From Pedobacter sp. KBS0701 (GTDB taxonomy: Bacteria; Bacteroidota; Bacteroidia; Sphingobacteriales; Sphingobacteriaceae): a DNA stretch of 64,000 nucleotides. Shown in pieces: positions 27,905 to 36,181 of this stretch. Below the pieces are notes generated by a model. That model saw only the letters and a program-made list of their open reading frames with translations. It ran no database searches and was not told the DNA's origin. Position 1 is the first letter of the stretch, and each line of letters starts with the position of its first letter. Position numbers and translations under genes: made by a program. The DNA lies in NCBI RefSeq assembly GCF_005938645.2, contig NZ_CP042171.1, forward strand, positions 4,774,001 through 4,838,000, written 5' to 3'.

Positions 27905-27925
27905 TCTGTTCAATATAAAATCGGA

Positions 27926-27957
27926 GGGGAATGGACTTAAATCTATTCCCTTTTTTA
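27926..27957 (+). terminator. Terminator after frr
   Basis: GGGAAT (27927-27932) pairs with ATTCCC (27945-27950), followed by TTTTTTATTG. It lies in a short convergent gap. Confidence 0.6.
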
Positions 27958-27962
27958 TTGCT

Positions 27963-28985
27963 TTATTTCTTTGCGCTTGAGCCTCTAACGTTTAAGACGG
28001 TAGGTAACGAGACCTGCATGTTTTCGATAGATTTGCCAGCTTTTTTAAGCTTATTCAATAAAATCTTCATCACGTTTTCTGCAATGGCCTCAAGAGGCTG
28101 TGCTATAGCCGTAACCGCAGGTTCACAAAATTCCAGGATTTCGAAATCATCAAAAGAAACAACCGCTATATCTTTGTGGATCTGAATACCTAATTTTTTA
28201 AAAGTTCTTAAGCCATCCAAGCAGATGTAGTTAGCTGCAAAAACTACCGCATCTAGCTGCTCCTCTTTAAAAAATTTTATCATCTCCTCAATGGAATCGG
28301 CAGAGTTTACATATTTGATCTTCTTTACAATTGACGGCAATTTATATTTTCCGACAGCGCTTTCATAACCGGCCAAACGGTCTACCATCTGTTGTTGTAA
28401 GGTATCGATGGTTACAAACCCTATTTTTTTGTAATTATTTTTAATGAGGTGCTCAGTAGCTTCGTAGGTGCTGTTTAGATTATCGATTATTACATAATCT
28501 GTTTTAACATCTTGTACATACCGATCGAAAAGCACTACGGGAGCATCTGTTTGAATCAATTTTTTAACTTCTTCTTCCAATCCCTCAGGCAAAGCCATAA
28601 TATAGCCATCAACATGCCTGTCTTTAAAAATCTGCAACAGTTCTATTGCCTTCCCGGTATCGTTTCTGGTACTGCTAAAAAGAATTTTATAACCAAGGCT
28701 TGAAGCAATTTCATCAATTCGGCGTGCTATACCAGAGAAAAAAGGTTCAGAAATGTCATCAACCAAGAAACCTATAATTTTTGTTTTGCCTGTTCTTAAA
28801 CTTGTGGCAAGGGCATTAGGCTGGTAATTTAATTCAGCCACAAGATCTAAAACCTTTTTAGTAAGCGATTCGCTAATGTTTTTCTCTCTGGCTTTTCCAT
28901 TAATTACAAACGACACGGTTGTAATGGAAATATTTAATTGTTTAGCGATATCTTTAATTGAAATGCGTTTCTTCATCACAGGCAT
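27963..28985 (-). CDS. LacI-family transcriptional regulator
   Basis: A 340-residue repressor. The N-terminal HTH is IKDIAKQLNISITTVSFVI near residues 9-27 with hinge helix NYQPNALATSLRTGKT near 53-68. The periplasmic-binding-protein-like sensor follows (IIGFLVDDISEPFFSGIARR, later VVSFDDFEI). Sugar-type effector expected; its identity is unknown. ATG at 28985; an ATG three codons later (28976) is possible. A dyad at 29006-29023 could be its own operator. No metabolic gene set is adjacent on the same strand. Confidence 0.88.
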   Translation of the reverse strand: MPVMKKRISIKDIAKQLNISITTVSFVINGKAREKNISESLTKKVLDLVAELNYQPNALATSLRTGKTKIIGFLVDDISEPFFSGIARRIDEIASSLGYKILFSSTRNDTGKAIELLQIFKDRHVDGYIMALPEGLEEEVKKLIQTDAPVVLFDRYVQDVKTDYVIIDNLNSTYEATEHLIKNNYKKIGFVTIDTLQQQMVDRLAGYESAVGKYKLPSIVKKIKYVNSADSIEEMIKFFKEEQLDAVVFAANYICLDGLRTFKKLGIQIHKDIAVVSFDDFEILEFCEPAVTAIAQPLEAIAENVMKILLNKLKKAGKSIENMQVSLPTVLNVRGSSAKK

Positions 28986-29005
28986 TGAACGAATAAATTT
29001 GATTG

Positions 29006-29023
29006 GTAATATAACAATATTAC
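29006..29023. promoter_or_regulatory. Candidate operator upstream of the LacI-family gene
   Basis: GTAATAT (29006-29012), AACA, ATATTAC (29017-29023): a perfect 7-bp dyad starting 20 bases before the ATG at 28985. Confidence 0.4.
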
Positions 29024-29059
29024 TATAAATATATGATGGATATGAAAAAACTAGCCTAA

Positions 29060-29091
29060 AAAGAAAAAGAGCAACCTATCCAGGATTGCTC
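29060..29091 (-). terminator. Terminator of the tRNA-like RNA unit
   Basis: Read on the minus strand: GAGCAATC pairs with GGTTGCTC (one T-G pair), followed by TTTTTCTTTTT. It lies about 30 bases past the second tRNA-like gene and before the LacI gene, so the RNA unit ends here. Confidence 0.7.
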
Positions 29092-29122
29092 GATTAACTA
29101 ACTTATTATTCATAAAAAATGC

Positions 29123-29266
29123 TGTTGGGGAAGGAGTCGAACCTTCAAGGGGTAGTTAGCTACAGTTCAAAAAATTAATTTGTGGTCAACCCAATAAACT
29201 GCGTTTGTCCCATTATTCCCCACCACCGAGACAAGGAGGCGTGTCTGCCAATTTCACCACCCAACA
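29123..29266 (-). tRNA. tRNA-like gene with very long variable region (copy 1)
   Basis: 144 bases on the minus strand. Acceptor TGTTGGG pairs with CCCAACA (7 bp). The D arm is Leu-type, GTG-AAATTGGCAGA-CAC. The T arm is GAAGG-TTCGACT-CCTTC. The anticodon arm is CCTCC-TTGTCTC-GGTGG, placing GTC at 34-36, with T37 instead of a purine and a T-T mismatch mid-stem. An alternative pairing CGCC/GGTG leaves a 10-base loop. The variable region is 76 bases with outer GGGG/CCCC and inner CAGTT/AACTG stems. The base after the acceptor is G, followed by CAT rather than CCA. Not a standard tRNA: the body is Leu-like, the anticodon position would read Asp codons, and base 73 is G. Confidence 0.55.
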
Positions 29267-29273
29267 TTTTAAA

Positions 29274-29335
29274 AGTTGACAGTTTTCAATTTCCAATTTT
29301 CAGTTTAAACTGCTAACTGTAAATTGTTAACTGAA
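29274..29335. repeat. Word-repeating spacer between the two tRNA-like genes
   Basis: GTTGACAGTTTTCAATTTCC followed by several near-repeats of AACTG/CAGTTT (CAGTTTAAACTGCTAACTG, TTGTTAACTG). It is partly palindromic and resembles the rpsB-tsf spacer in style. Confidence 0.45.
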
Positions 29336-29337
29336 CT

Positions 29338-29453
29338 GGCTGTAGGGGAAGGAATCGAACCTTCAAGGAGTGGTTAGTACCGAAACCGGTATATTCCCAT
29401 TATTCTCCGCCACCGAGACAAGGAGGTGTGTCTGCCTGTTTCACCACCCTACA
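29338..29453 (-). tRNA. tRNA-like gene with very long variable region (copy 2)
   Basis: 116 bases on the minus strand including an encoded CCA (29338-29340). Acceptor TGTAGGG/CCCTACA, D arm GTG-AAACAGGCAGA-CAC, T arm GAAGG-TTCGATT-CCTTC and discriminator G. The anticodon arm CCTCC-TTGTCTC-GGTGG is identical to copy 1, again GTC at 34-36, T37 and a T-T mismatch. The variable region is 45 bases with GGAG/CTCC, TGG/CCA and TACCG-GTTT-CGGTA stems. It shares the block GGGAATAATGGGA-like (G-A in the first part) with copy 1 and little else. It is first in the unit, 52 bases after the promoter -7 box. Confidence 0.6.
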
Positions 29454-29504
29454 TTATGTTATGCAATTTTGAAAGAACGTTTCCTTTTTGTTAATTGCTT
29501 GATA

Positions 29505-29536
29505 CAAATGTAAAGGAACAACCAATACCTTGCAAA
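29505..29536 (-). promoter_or_regulatory. Promoter of the tRNA-like RNA unit
   Basis: On the minus strand: TTTG (29536-29533), 20-base spacer, TACATTTG (29512-29505), an exact Bacteroidota consensus promoter pointing at the two tRNA-like genes. Confidence 0.7.
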
Positions 29537-29582
29537 TATTTTAAACATTTAATTTTATTTTTATAATATTGATAAATATTAT

Positions 29583-29590
29583 TAAATTTG
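29583..29590 (+). promoter_or_regulatory. Candidate -7 box of the AsnC/Lrp gene
   Basis: TAAATTTG lies 19 bases before the ATG at 29610. No good TTTG box is seen at the expected distance. Confidence 0.4.
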
Positions 29591-29609
29591 CTTATCATAA
29601 TTCAAAAAT

Positions 29610-30086
29610 ATGCTTAAAAAAGACAATTCCAATTTAGAAATTGACAACCTCGACATCGATATACTGAAACAATTGATGCAGGATGCCACTAAACCCTATA
29701 CAGAAATCGCTAAAGATCTGATTGTTTCTGGCGGAACGATACACGTTAGAATGAAGAAACTGCAGGAAATGGGGATTATAAAAGGTTCTCATCTTATCAT
29801 CGATCCGCAAAAGGCTGGATACGATATTTGTGCCTTTTTGGGTATTTACCTGGAGAAAGGAATCCAGTACAAGGATGCGGTTTCACAGTTGAGCAAAATT
29901 AAAGAAGTAGTGGAATTACACTACACCACGGGTGCCTACAGCATGTTTGCCAAAATTATTTGCAGGGATACCAATCACTTACGTCACGTTTTAAACGAAG
30001 AAATACAGGCGGTGAACGGTATCCAGCGTACGGAGACTTTAATATCACTGGAAGAAAGCATTAAGCGGCAGATTGAACTGGGATAA
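29610..30086 (+). CDS. Lrp/AsnC-family transcriptional regulator
   Basis: A 158-residue regulator. It has an N-terminal HTH (LDIDILKQLMQDATKPYTEI, then VSGGTIHVRMKKLQEMGIIK) and a C-terminal RAM/ACT-like domain (AFLGIYLEKGIQYKDAVSQL; TGAYSMFAKIICRD). Such proteins sense amino acids as octamers. Divergent from the tRNA-like unit, with 156 bases between the 5' ends. Whether it controls that unit is unknown. Its own target is not evident. Confidence 0.88.
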   Translation: MLKKDNSNLEIDNLDIDILKQLMQDATKPYTEIAKDLIVSGGTIHVRMKKLQEMGIIKGSHLIIDPQKAGYDICAFLGIYLEKGIQYKDAVSQLSKIKEVVELHYTTGAYSMFAKIICRDTNHLRHVLNEEIQAVNGIQRTETLISLEESIKRQIELG

Positions 30087-30235
30087 GCGGAAAGACTAAA
30101 GCATAAAGATTAAAGGTGAAGGACCCCAATCTGTGTAATCATACCTGAGCTTGGATGACCTTATATGTCTTATATGGTAAAAACCTTTAGTGATTTTATT
30201 TGAAAATGAACGTTCGGTGGGATTTCGGGAAGAGC

Positions 30236-30292
30236 AGCCCCGTTATCCGCTATAGCCCCGAATTACAATCGGGGGCTGCCGCTTCTACCGGG
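30236..30292. repeat. Interspersed intergenic element, copy 2
   Basis: AGCCCCGTTATCCGCT start and GCTTCTACCGGG end match the element at 10379-10443. It contains an internal AGCCCCGA/TCGGGGGCT hairpin. Confidence 0.5.
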
Positions 30293-30351
30293 TTTAGAAA
30301 CAAAGATTGGCGCAGCTAAGCAACCAGCCAAAAAGAGCACCACCTAATGGG

Positions 30352-30512
30352 CCACCCAGACCCGATTGGAGTGAACACGCAATCCCGATATTTCATCGGG
30401 ATAAGTAAAACAGAAAGCGGGAGCAAACTCAAATAATTATACAGGCCTTGCTCTCCTACCCTTAATAATCATGTTTATAAGGAGGCCCTTCGACTACGCT
30501 CAGGGTGACAAA
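30352..30512 (+). repeat. Direct repeat of about 155 bases, copy A
   Basis: Begins CCACCCAGACCCGATTGGAG and ends TCAGGGTGACAAA. It contains a TCCCGAT..ATCGGGA hairpin, AGAAAGCGGGA, TACAGGCCTTGCTCTCCTAC, and TTCGACTACGCTCAG. Copy B at 30580-30733 is highly similar. Confidence 0.7.
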
Positions 30513-30579
30513 TGCGATAAAACGAAGTTTAGAGAAAGTACAAATAAGCACCCCGCTATTAAATAGTATCGCCTATCGC

Positions 30580-30733
30580 CCACCTAGACCCGATTGGAGT
30601 GGGCATCCCGACATTTTCAGTCGGGATAAAACGGAAAGCGGGAAGAAACCTGGATAATTGTACAGGCCTTGCTCTCCTACCCTTAATAATCATATTTATA
30701 AGGAGGCCCTTCGACTACGCTCAGGGTGACAAA
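30580..30733 (+). repeat. Direct repeat of about 155 bases, copy B
   Basis: Same order of blocks as copy A (AGACCCGATTGGAGTG, hairpin with CCCGAC/GTCGGG, GGAAAGCGGGA, TACAGGCCTTGCTCTCCTAC, TTCGACTACGCTCAG), ending just past the feoB stop. The rest of 30087-30748 has no gene. Confidence 0.7.
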
Positions 30734-30748
30734 CAAAAAAAGATAACA

Positions 30749-32857
30749 CTATTTCAGTAGCTGATAAGCAACCAGCGCAGCAACATAAGCCATAGCTGTC
30801 ATGTAAGCCAATTGGATTACCGGCCATTTCCAGCCTTTGGTTTCGCGGTAAACTATAGCAACTGTACTCATGCATTGCATGGCAAAAGCATAAAAAAGCA
30901 TCAATGAAATACCTGTAGCAAAAGTGTAAACAGGCAAACCTGTACGGCTGTTCTTAGAGGCAGACATACGCTCTCTAATCGTACCTGTATCCTCATCACC
31001 TCCATCAACACTGTAAATGGTAGCCATGGTACCTACAAAGGCTTCACGGGCAGCAAAAGAAGTAATTAAACCAATACCAATCTTCCAATCGTAACCCAAA
31101 GGGCGGATGACAGGTTCAATCGCATGACCAAGAATACCCACATAAGAGTTTTCCAACTTCTCAGTTGCTACCAAAGTTTTAATATGATCGGTATTTTTTG
31201 AGGTATCGGCCAATGCCGTTTCATATTTTTTATCAATACTTTCAAAGCGGCCTCCAGGTCCAAAAGAAGCCATTACCCAAAGGATGATGGAAATGGCAAT
31301 AATTACTTTACCAGCCTCAAACACAAATGTTTTCGATTTCTCGTACATGGTGTAGAACACATTTTTCCATCTTGGCATGCGGTAAACCGGCAATTCCATG
31401 ATAAAATACGATCTTTCTTTGGTTTTGATGATGAATTTCATGACCCAGGCCACTAATACCGCAGCAAAAATCCCCACCAGGTACATCACCATTAGGGCCA
31501 ATCCCTGCAGATTAAAAATACCCAGGACGGTTTGAGAAGGAATAATTAAGGAAATGATCAAAATATACACCGGAAGCCTTGCCGAACAGCTTACCAATGG
31601 GGTAACCATAATGGTAATCATTCTGTCTTTCCAGTTTTCGATATTCCGGGCCGCCATAATAGATGGAACTGCGCAGGCTAAACCACCAATCATCGGCACT
31701 ACCGATTTACCATTAAGTCCAACTTTACTCATAATTTTATCCATCATGAAGGTAACACGGGCCATATATCCCGTATCTTCTAAAATGGATATGAATGCGA
31801 AGAGAATAGCAATCTGTGGAATAAAAACAAAAATACCGCCTAAACCTGCAATTACGCCATCCAATAATAGGTCGGTAAGCATGCCGGCAGGTAAATATTC
31901 GTGACCAACATTGGTAATATAACCGAATCCACCTTCAATCCAATCCATTGGATAAGACGACCAGGCAAAAATGGCATTAAAAATGACGAACAAGATCAAC
32001 AGGAAAATGGCGAAACCCCATATTTTATGGGTAAGGATCGCGTCTATTTTATCGCTAAAAGAAAATTTCTTTTCTGTACCATTATCCACCACAACACCAG
32101 ATAATATGCTGCTGAGGTGCTTGTAACGCGCAATCGTTTCTGCTGCCTGAACTTTGGAAGATTCGAAATGATGCGATTGCTCTATTTTTTCAATTTCTTC
32201 CTGCTCTTTTTCGGTAAAAAAAGTAAGGTATTCGTGCTGGTGAAGCACCTGAAGGGCATAATAATCCTTATCCGAATTCAGTTTCGATTTGATGGCATTA
32301 ATGGCTTCGGGTGCCAGAAAATTCACATCAACATCCTGAAACTGGGTGGCAATTTTATTGGTATTGGCAATGGCTTGTTTTAACTTATCAATTCCGATGT
32401 TATTTCTTGCTGAAATGGAAACCACCTGAACGCCCAATTTTTGTGCAAGTTTATCAAGGTCGATCTCAATGCCTTGTTTAGTGGAAAGATCGATCATGTT
32501 CAATGCTAAAATCATCGGGATGCCCAAATCGGCCACCTGCGAATACAAAAGCATGTTTCGCTTCAGGTTGGAGGCATCGGCAATCAATACGATTACATCG
32601 GGATGACTATTGTTATTTTTATCGGCAAGTACCTGAAAAACGATACTTTCATCAGAACTTTTGGGATATAAGCTATAGGTTCCGGGTAAATCGATAATCT
32701 CGGCATCCTTTTCGCCAGTAAGTTTCGTAAAACCAGTTTTCTTATCGACAGTGATACCTGGAAAGTTTCCTATTTTCTGATTTAACCCTGTTAAACGGTT
32801 AAATAAAGTAGATTTACCTGTATTGGGATTACCAACTAACGCAACTTTAATATCCAA
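30749..32857 (-). CDS. feoB: Ferrous iron transporter FeoB
   Basis: A 702-residue inner-membrane iron(II) permease. The N-terminal G domain has GNPNTGKST at 9-17, DLPGTYSLYP near 56-65 and NMID near 118-121. A helical switch region follows, then two Gate domains with about eight membrane helices (MVTPLVSCSARLPVYILI contains the conserved Cys/Pro motif; the second has VGILGHAIEPVIRPLG and AAREAFVGTMATIYS). feoA begins 11 bases upstream on the same strand. Length is normal. Confidence 0.95.
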   Translation of the reverse strand: MDIKVALVGNPNTGKSTLFNRLTGLNQKIGNFPGITVDKKTGFTKLTGEKDAEIIDLPGTYSLYPKSSDESIVFQVLADKNNNSHPDVIVLIADASNLKRNMLLYSQVADLGIPMILALNMIDLSTKQGIEIDLDKLAQKLGVQVVSISARNNIGIDKLKQAIANTNKIATQFQDVDVNFLAPEAINAIKSKLNSDKDYYALQVLHQHEYLTFFTEKEQEEIEKIEQSHHFESSKVQAAETIARYKHLSSILSGVVVDNGTEKKFSFSDKIDAILTHKIWGFAIFLLILFVIFNAIFAWSSYPMDWIEGGFGYITNVGHEYLPAGMLTDLLLDGVIAGLGGIFVFIPQIAILFAFISILEDTGYMARVTFMMDKIMSKVGLNGKSVVPMIGGLACAVPSIMAARNIENWKDRMITIMVTPLVSCSARLPVYILIISLIIPSQTVLGIFNLQGLALMVMYLVGIFAAVLVAWVMKFIIKTKERSYFIMELPVYRMPRWKNVFYTMYEKSKTFVFEAGKVIIAISIILWVMASFGPGGRFESIDKKYETALADTSKNTDHIKTLVATEKLENSYVGILGHAIEPVIRPLGYDWKIGIGLITSFAAREAFVGTMATIYSVDGGDEDTGTIRERMSASKNSRTGLPVYTFATGISLMLFYAFAMQCMSTVAIVYRETKGWKWPVIQLAYMTAMAYVAALVAYQLLK

Positions 32858-32868
32858 ACCCAGCTTAT

Positions 32869-33084
32869 TTATTGTATAATGATTACATCGGCTTCGCTTT
32901 TACGCAAACAAAGCTGATAACCAGCAACACGGATCGCCATTGGATCGCCCAGCGGAGCAAAACGCTCAACTTCTACCACCTCGCCCGGCAAACATCCCAT
33001 CTCCATTAACTTTACAGACATATCTAAATCTGTAAATGCTACAATTGTTCCTTTTTCTCCAATCTTTAGGTGCGACAGTTTCAT
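32869..33084 (-). CDS. feoA: Iron transport accessory protein FeoA
   Basis: A 71-residue SH3-like protein (MKLSHLKIGEKGTIVAF; MGCLPGEVVEVERFAPLGDP; IRVAGYQLCLRKSEADVI). It assists FeoB in ferrous uptake. First gene of feoAB, with its own promoter. Confidence 0.93.
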   Translation of the reverse strand: MKLSHLKIGEKGTIVAFTDLDMSVKLMEMGCLPGEVVEVERFAPLGDPMAIRVAGYQLCLRKSEADVIIIQ

Positions 33085-33098
33085 GTGCTAAATTTGGC

Positions 33099-33130
33099 GC
33101 AAGTTAGCCTTTCTTTAGATTTATTCCAAA
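33099..33130 (-). promoter_or_regulatory. Promoter of feoAB
   Basis: Minus strand: TTTG (33130-33127), 20-base spacer, TAACTTGC (33106-33099; one mismatch to TAnnTTTG). The leader would be very short. No Fur-box is evident by eye. Confidence 0.5.
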
Positions 33131-33181
33131 TAAGAAAACCAATATGGTTGTATAAATTGCACAGCTTTACGCTTAAATGAT

Positions 33182-35953
33182 TTAGTTTCTCTGCCCGCCG
33201 CCGCCAAAGCCCCCGCCACCATTGCCGCCACGGTTTCTACCACCTTCTTCTGCACCCCTGATTCTGTTTTTACCGCCCATTCGGTTTAAGGAATAGGTAA
33301 ATGAAAACATGAAGTAACGCTGCAATACGTTGTAGCTTTCATCACGAATAGTGTTGTTGTTAGCCGTACGATTTACACCCTGGTTTTCATTCAGCAAATC
33401 GTTTACGGCAGCTTTAAAAGTGCCGCGGTTTTTAAAAAATTGTTTGCTTAGGTACGAATTCACCAAAGTAAAGTGGGTATCGAAATCCTCTCCCCTACCT
33501 GTATTCTGGTTGTAGTCTGCATCTACTGACCAGCGGATATCGCCAGGAAACATATAGCTGATACTGATATTTGGACTAAAAGTATAATAACGCGTGTTGG
33601 AACTGGGCTGAACAGAATAGGTAGCACGGTTAATTGAGCCACTAACACCTGCGGTTAAATCGAGTTTATCCAAATTGGAAACCAAACGGTAACCATTGTT
33701 AATTGACCAGCTATTGGTAATATTTTTTAAGGCATTGGTAAAGTTTACATCCCGATCATAGTTACTACTGATGTTGATGTGAAAATTAAGCTTATTTTCT
33801 GCCATAATGGGCAAACTTAATGAGGAGGATAGTGAGCCAGAGTAAACACCACTTACGTTTACGGGCAGTACTGCAAATTTACCCTGGTTAACACCGCTTT
33901 CGATTAAACTGCTGCTATTGGCAATTTTATTGGAAGTCTGGGTTAAGTTCACATTAACAAATAGCGACCTGTTTTTTCCTACCGTAAAAGTGTTGTATGC
34001 AATACGTAGGGTATTGTTAAATTCGGGTTTTAAATTGGGGTTTCCCAACGGGATACTTTGTGTATTGGTATTATTGGGGATAGGCTGCAACTGTTGTATG
34101 GTAGGCTGATTCGTACTACCACGATAATTGAAGACCAAACGCTTACTATTGCTAAAATTATACCTGAACATGGCAGAAGGTGTATAGTTAAATACGTTCT
34201 GTTTTAATATAAATCCACGGGTAATGTTATTGTTATTACGATCGGTATTCTGAACGGCCATCCCCACATTCCAGTTGTATTTTTTGTCCATTTTATTGAA
34301 ACTGAAACCAGCCGTATTGGTTAAGATGGTGTTTTCGTAAACGTTACTTAATGAATCATTCAGCAAATCATAGTTCAGCGTAGCCGGGTTAAAGTCGTAA
34401 GTAAAACGATCAGAAGTATTATGGCTATAGCCGTTCTGATAGTTAAATTCAAGGCTAAGGGTTTTACTTAAAGGCTCTGTATAAACCAGTCGGGTATTCT
34501 GACTAATAGATTCGCTTTCCTGATCATTAAGCTGATTAATAATCTTTACCGTTTTAACATTATCTTTTTCACGTGTTTCGGGATTGTAATTATAATTATC
34601 AGCGTCGTTATTGTTAATGTTCGTGTTAAAATTCAGCGACAATGTTCTTCCGCGGCGCATAAACTTTTTGCGCAACAAAATATTATTACTGATAGCGGGC
34701 GCCGTATTATGATTGGTTAAGCGCTGAGATCCGCTTGTGTTATAGGTACCAAAATCGCGGGTATAAATACTGCTGTTTAGGCTTTCGTTATCGGTATAAC
34801 TTAAATTGGGCTGTACTTTAAGTGAGGTTAGCGAATCGATTTTGGTATCAACCATAAAGTTTAAGCGGTGATTTAAACGATCGGAAGCATTGGTCTGGTT
34901 ATTATTGAAAACCGTAGTTACATTGCCCAAAAGATTTTGGGTAACGCTATTTCTTAAAATCAGGTTATCGGATTTATTCACAAAATAACTTAAACTTACT
35001 TCTGTCTGGTCAGCATACACATCCGAGAAGTTAAATCCACCTGCTTTAGTATCGGTAATACCGCTACGTCCGCCATTGCCACCCCCACTTCCGCCGCCCA
35101 GGCCGCCACCAAAATTTTGTTTGTTTACATTATTAAACTGGGCAACTACACTCAATCGCTTATCCTGATCAAAATGGTTGATATTCGCATTTACGTCGTA
35201 ACGATCGTTGGAACCATAACCAGCTGTACTGTTCCCGAAATAGCCGTTTTTTTTATCCTTCCTGGTGGTGATATTAATGATTTTGGTTCTTGATCCATCA
35301 TCAATTCCGGTAAACTGTGCCTGATCGGAAAGTTCATCAATAATCTGAATTTTATCGATCATATCGGCCGGAAGGTTTTTAGTAGCCAATAAGGGATCAT
35401 TCCCAAAAAACTCTTTTCCATCTACCTTAACTTTGGTAATGGTTTCACCCTGGGCTTTTACTGTCCCGGCTTTATCTACCTCTACTCCTGGTAATTTCTT
35501 TAACAGATCCTCAACTACAGCATTCTCTACCACTTTAAACGAACTTGCATTAAACTCAAGGGTATCTTTTTTTACCACAATTGGTGGAATTTCTGCTTTA
35601 ATATCTACCGTTTGAAGATCTATTGCGCCGCCTTCTAAAATAATATCGCCCAGGATGATATCAAGTTTATCTGTTGAGATGGTAAAATCTTTAGTGGTAT
35701 TCTTTAAGCCTAAAAATGCCGCATATAACCTGTACGTACCTGGCTTCAGGTTTTTGAAAACGAACTTTCCATCTTCTGTAGTACTTACAGCGCCTACCAT
35801 GCTTGAGTCTGCCAGATTTCTAACAGCCAAAGAAGCATAATCAATTGGCTTTTTATCCTTTGATTGAATAACCCTTCCGCTGACTGAACCCGTTTTCTGG
35901 GCGTAAGCATAAAAAGACGATAAAATAAGCAGGAACGTAAAAATTTGTTTCAT
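33182..35953 (-). CDS. Outer-membrane beta-barrel protein with carboxypeptidase-like domain (paralogue 1)
   Basis: A 923-residue protein. Signal peptide (MKQIFTFLLILSSFYAYAQ), a CarboxypepD_reg-like sandwich (GSVSGRVIQSKDKKPIDYAS), a plug-like region (VVEDLLKKLPGVEVDKAGTV; KVKVDGKEFFGNDPLLATKN) and a long barrel of the OMP_b-brl_3 type. A Gly-rich tract sits near residues 277-296, and the C-terminus is Gly/Arg-rich (GGNGGGGFGGGGQRN). Lies next to feoAB and tandem with a close paralogue at 36182-38992. Substrate unknown; TonB use plausible. Not a strict TonB receptor by motif. Confidence 0.85.
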   Translation of the reverse strand: MKQIFTFLLILSSFYAYAQKTGSVSGRVIQSKDKKPIDYASLAVRNLADSSMVGAVSTTEDGKFVFKNLKPGTYRLYAAFLGLKNTTKDFTISTDKLDIILGDIILEGGAIDLQTVDIKAEIPPIVVKKDTLEFNASSFKVVENAVVEDLLKKLPGVEVDKAGTVKAQGETITKVKVDGKEFFGNDPLLATKNLPADMIDKIQIIDELSDQAQFTGIDDGSRTKIINITTRKDKKNGYFGNSTAGYGSNDRYDVNANINHFDQDKRLSVVAQFNNVNKQNFGGGLGGGSGGGNGGRSGITDTKAGGFNFSDVYADQTEVSLSYFVNKSDNLILRNSVTQNLLGNVTTVFNNNQTNASDRLNHRLNFMVDTKIDSLTSLKVQPNLSYTDNESLNSSIYTRDFGTYNTSGSQRLTNHNTAPAISNNILLRKKFMRRGRTLSLNFNTNINNNDADNYNYNPETREKDNVKTVKIINQLNDQESESISQNTRLVYTEPLSKTLSLEFNYQNGYSHNTSDRFTYDFNPATLNYDLLNDSLSNVYENTILTNTAGFSFNKMDKKYNWNVGMAVQNTDRNNNNITRGFILKQNVFNYTPSAMFRYNFSNSKRLVFNYRGSTNQPTIQQLQPIPNNTNTQSIPLGNPNLKPEFNNTLRIAYNTFTVGKNRSLFVNVNLTQTSNKIANSSSLIESGVNQGKFAVLPVNVSGVYSGSLSSSLSLPIMAENKLNFHINISSNYDRDVNFTNALKNITNSWSINNGYRLVSNLDKLDLTAGVSGSINRATYSVQPSSNTRYYTFSPNISISYMFPGDIRWSVDADYNQNTGRGEDFDTHFTLVNSYLSKQFFKNRGTFKAAVNDLLNENQGVNRTANNNTIRDESYNVLQRYFMFSFTYSLNRMGGKNRIRGAEEGGRNRGGNGGGGFGGGGQRN

Positions 35954-36104
35954 TCGGTTAGTTTGATTGTTGAGATAAAGACTACCGGCTGTTATAAAGG
36001 TTTATTTTTATTTTAGTAACATTTGAAATACATAAATATCAATTGTACATTTAATCCAAAGGTTTGGGTATCAGTGGTTGAGACTAACCGATAGAAAAAG
36101 TGTA

Positions 36105-36140
36105 AAACAAAAAGTCCTGGTTAAAACCGGGACTTTTATT
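36105..36140 (-). terminator. Terminator after outer-membrane paralogue 2
   Basis: AAAAAGTCCTGGTT pairs with AACCGGGACTTTT (one mismatch or wobble). Read on the minus strand it ends in a T run and lies about 45 bases past the stop at 36182. Confidence 0.7.
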
Positions 36141-36181
36141 ATCATATTGATGGTCGGTGAGCCACCGACTATTGGAAAAGC

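Noticed and set aside
29123..29453. Ordinary tRNA-Asp genes (GTC anticodon)
   Set aside because: The D arm is Leu-type, the variable regions are far too long, position 37 is T and base 73 is G. Asp tRNA has none of these.
30087..30748. CRISPR array
   Set aside because: There are only two long direct copies with internal variation and no regularly spaced short repeats.
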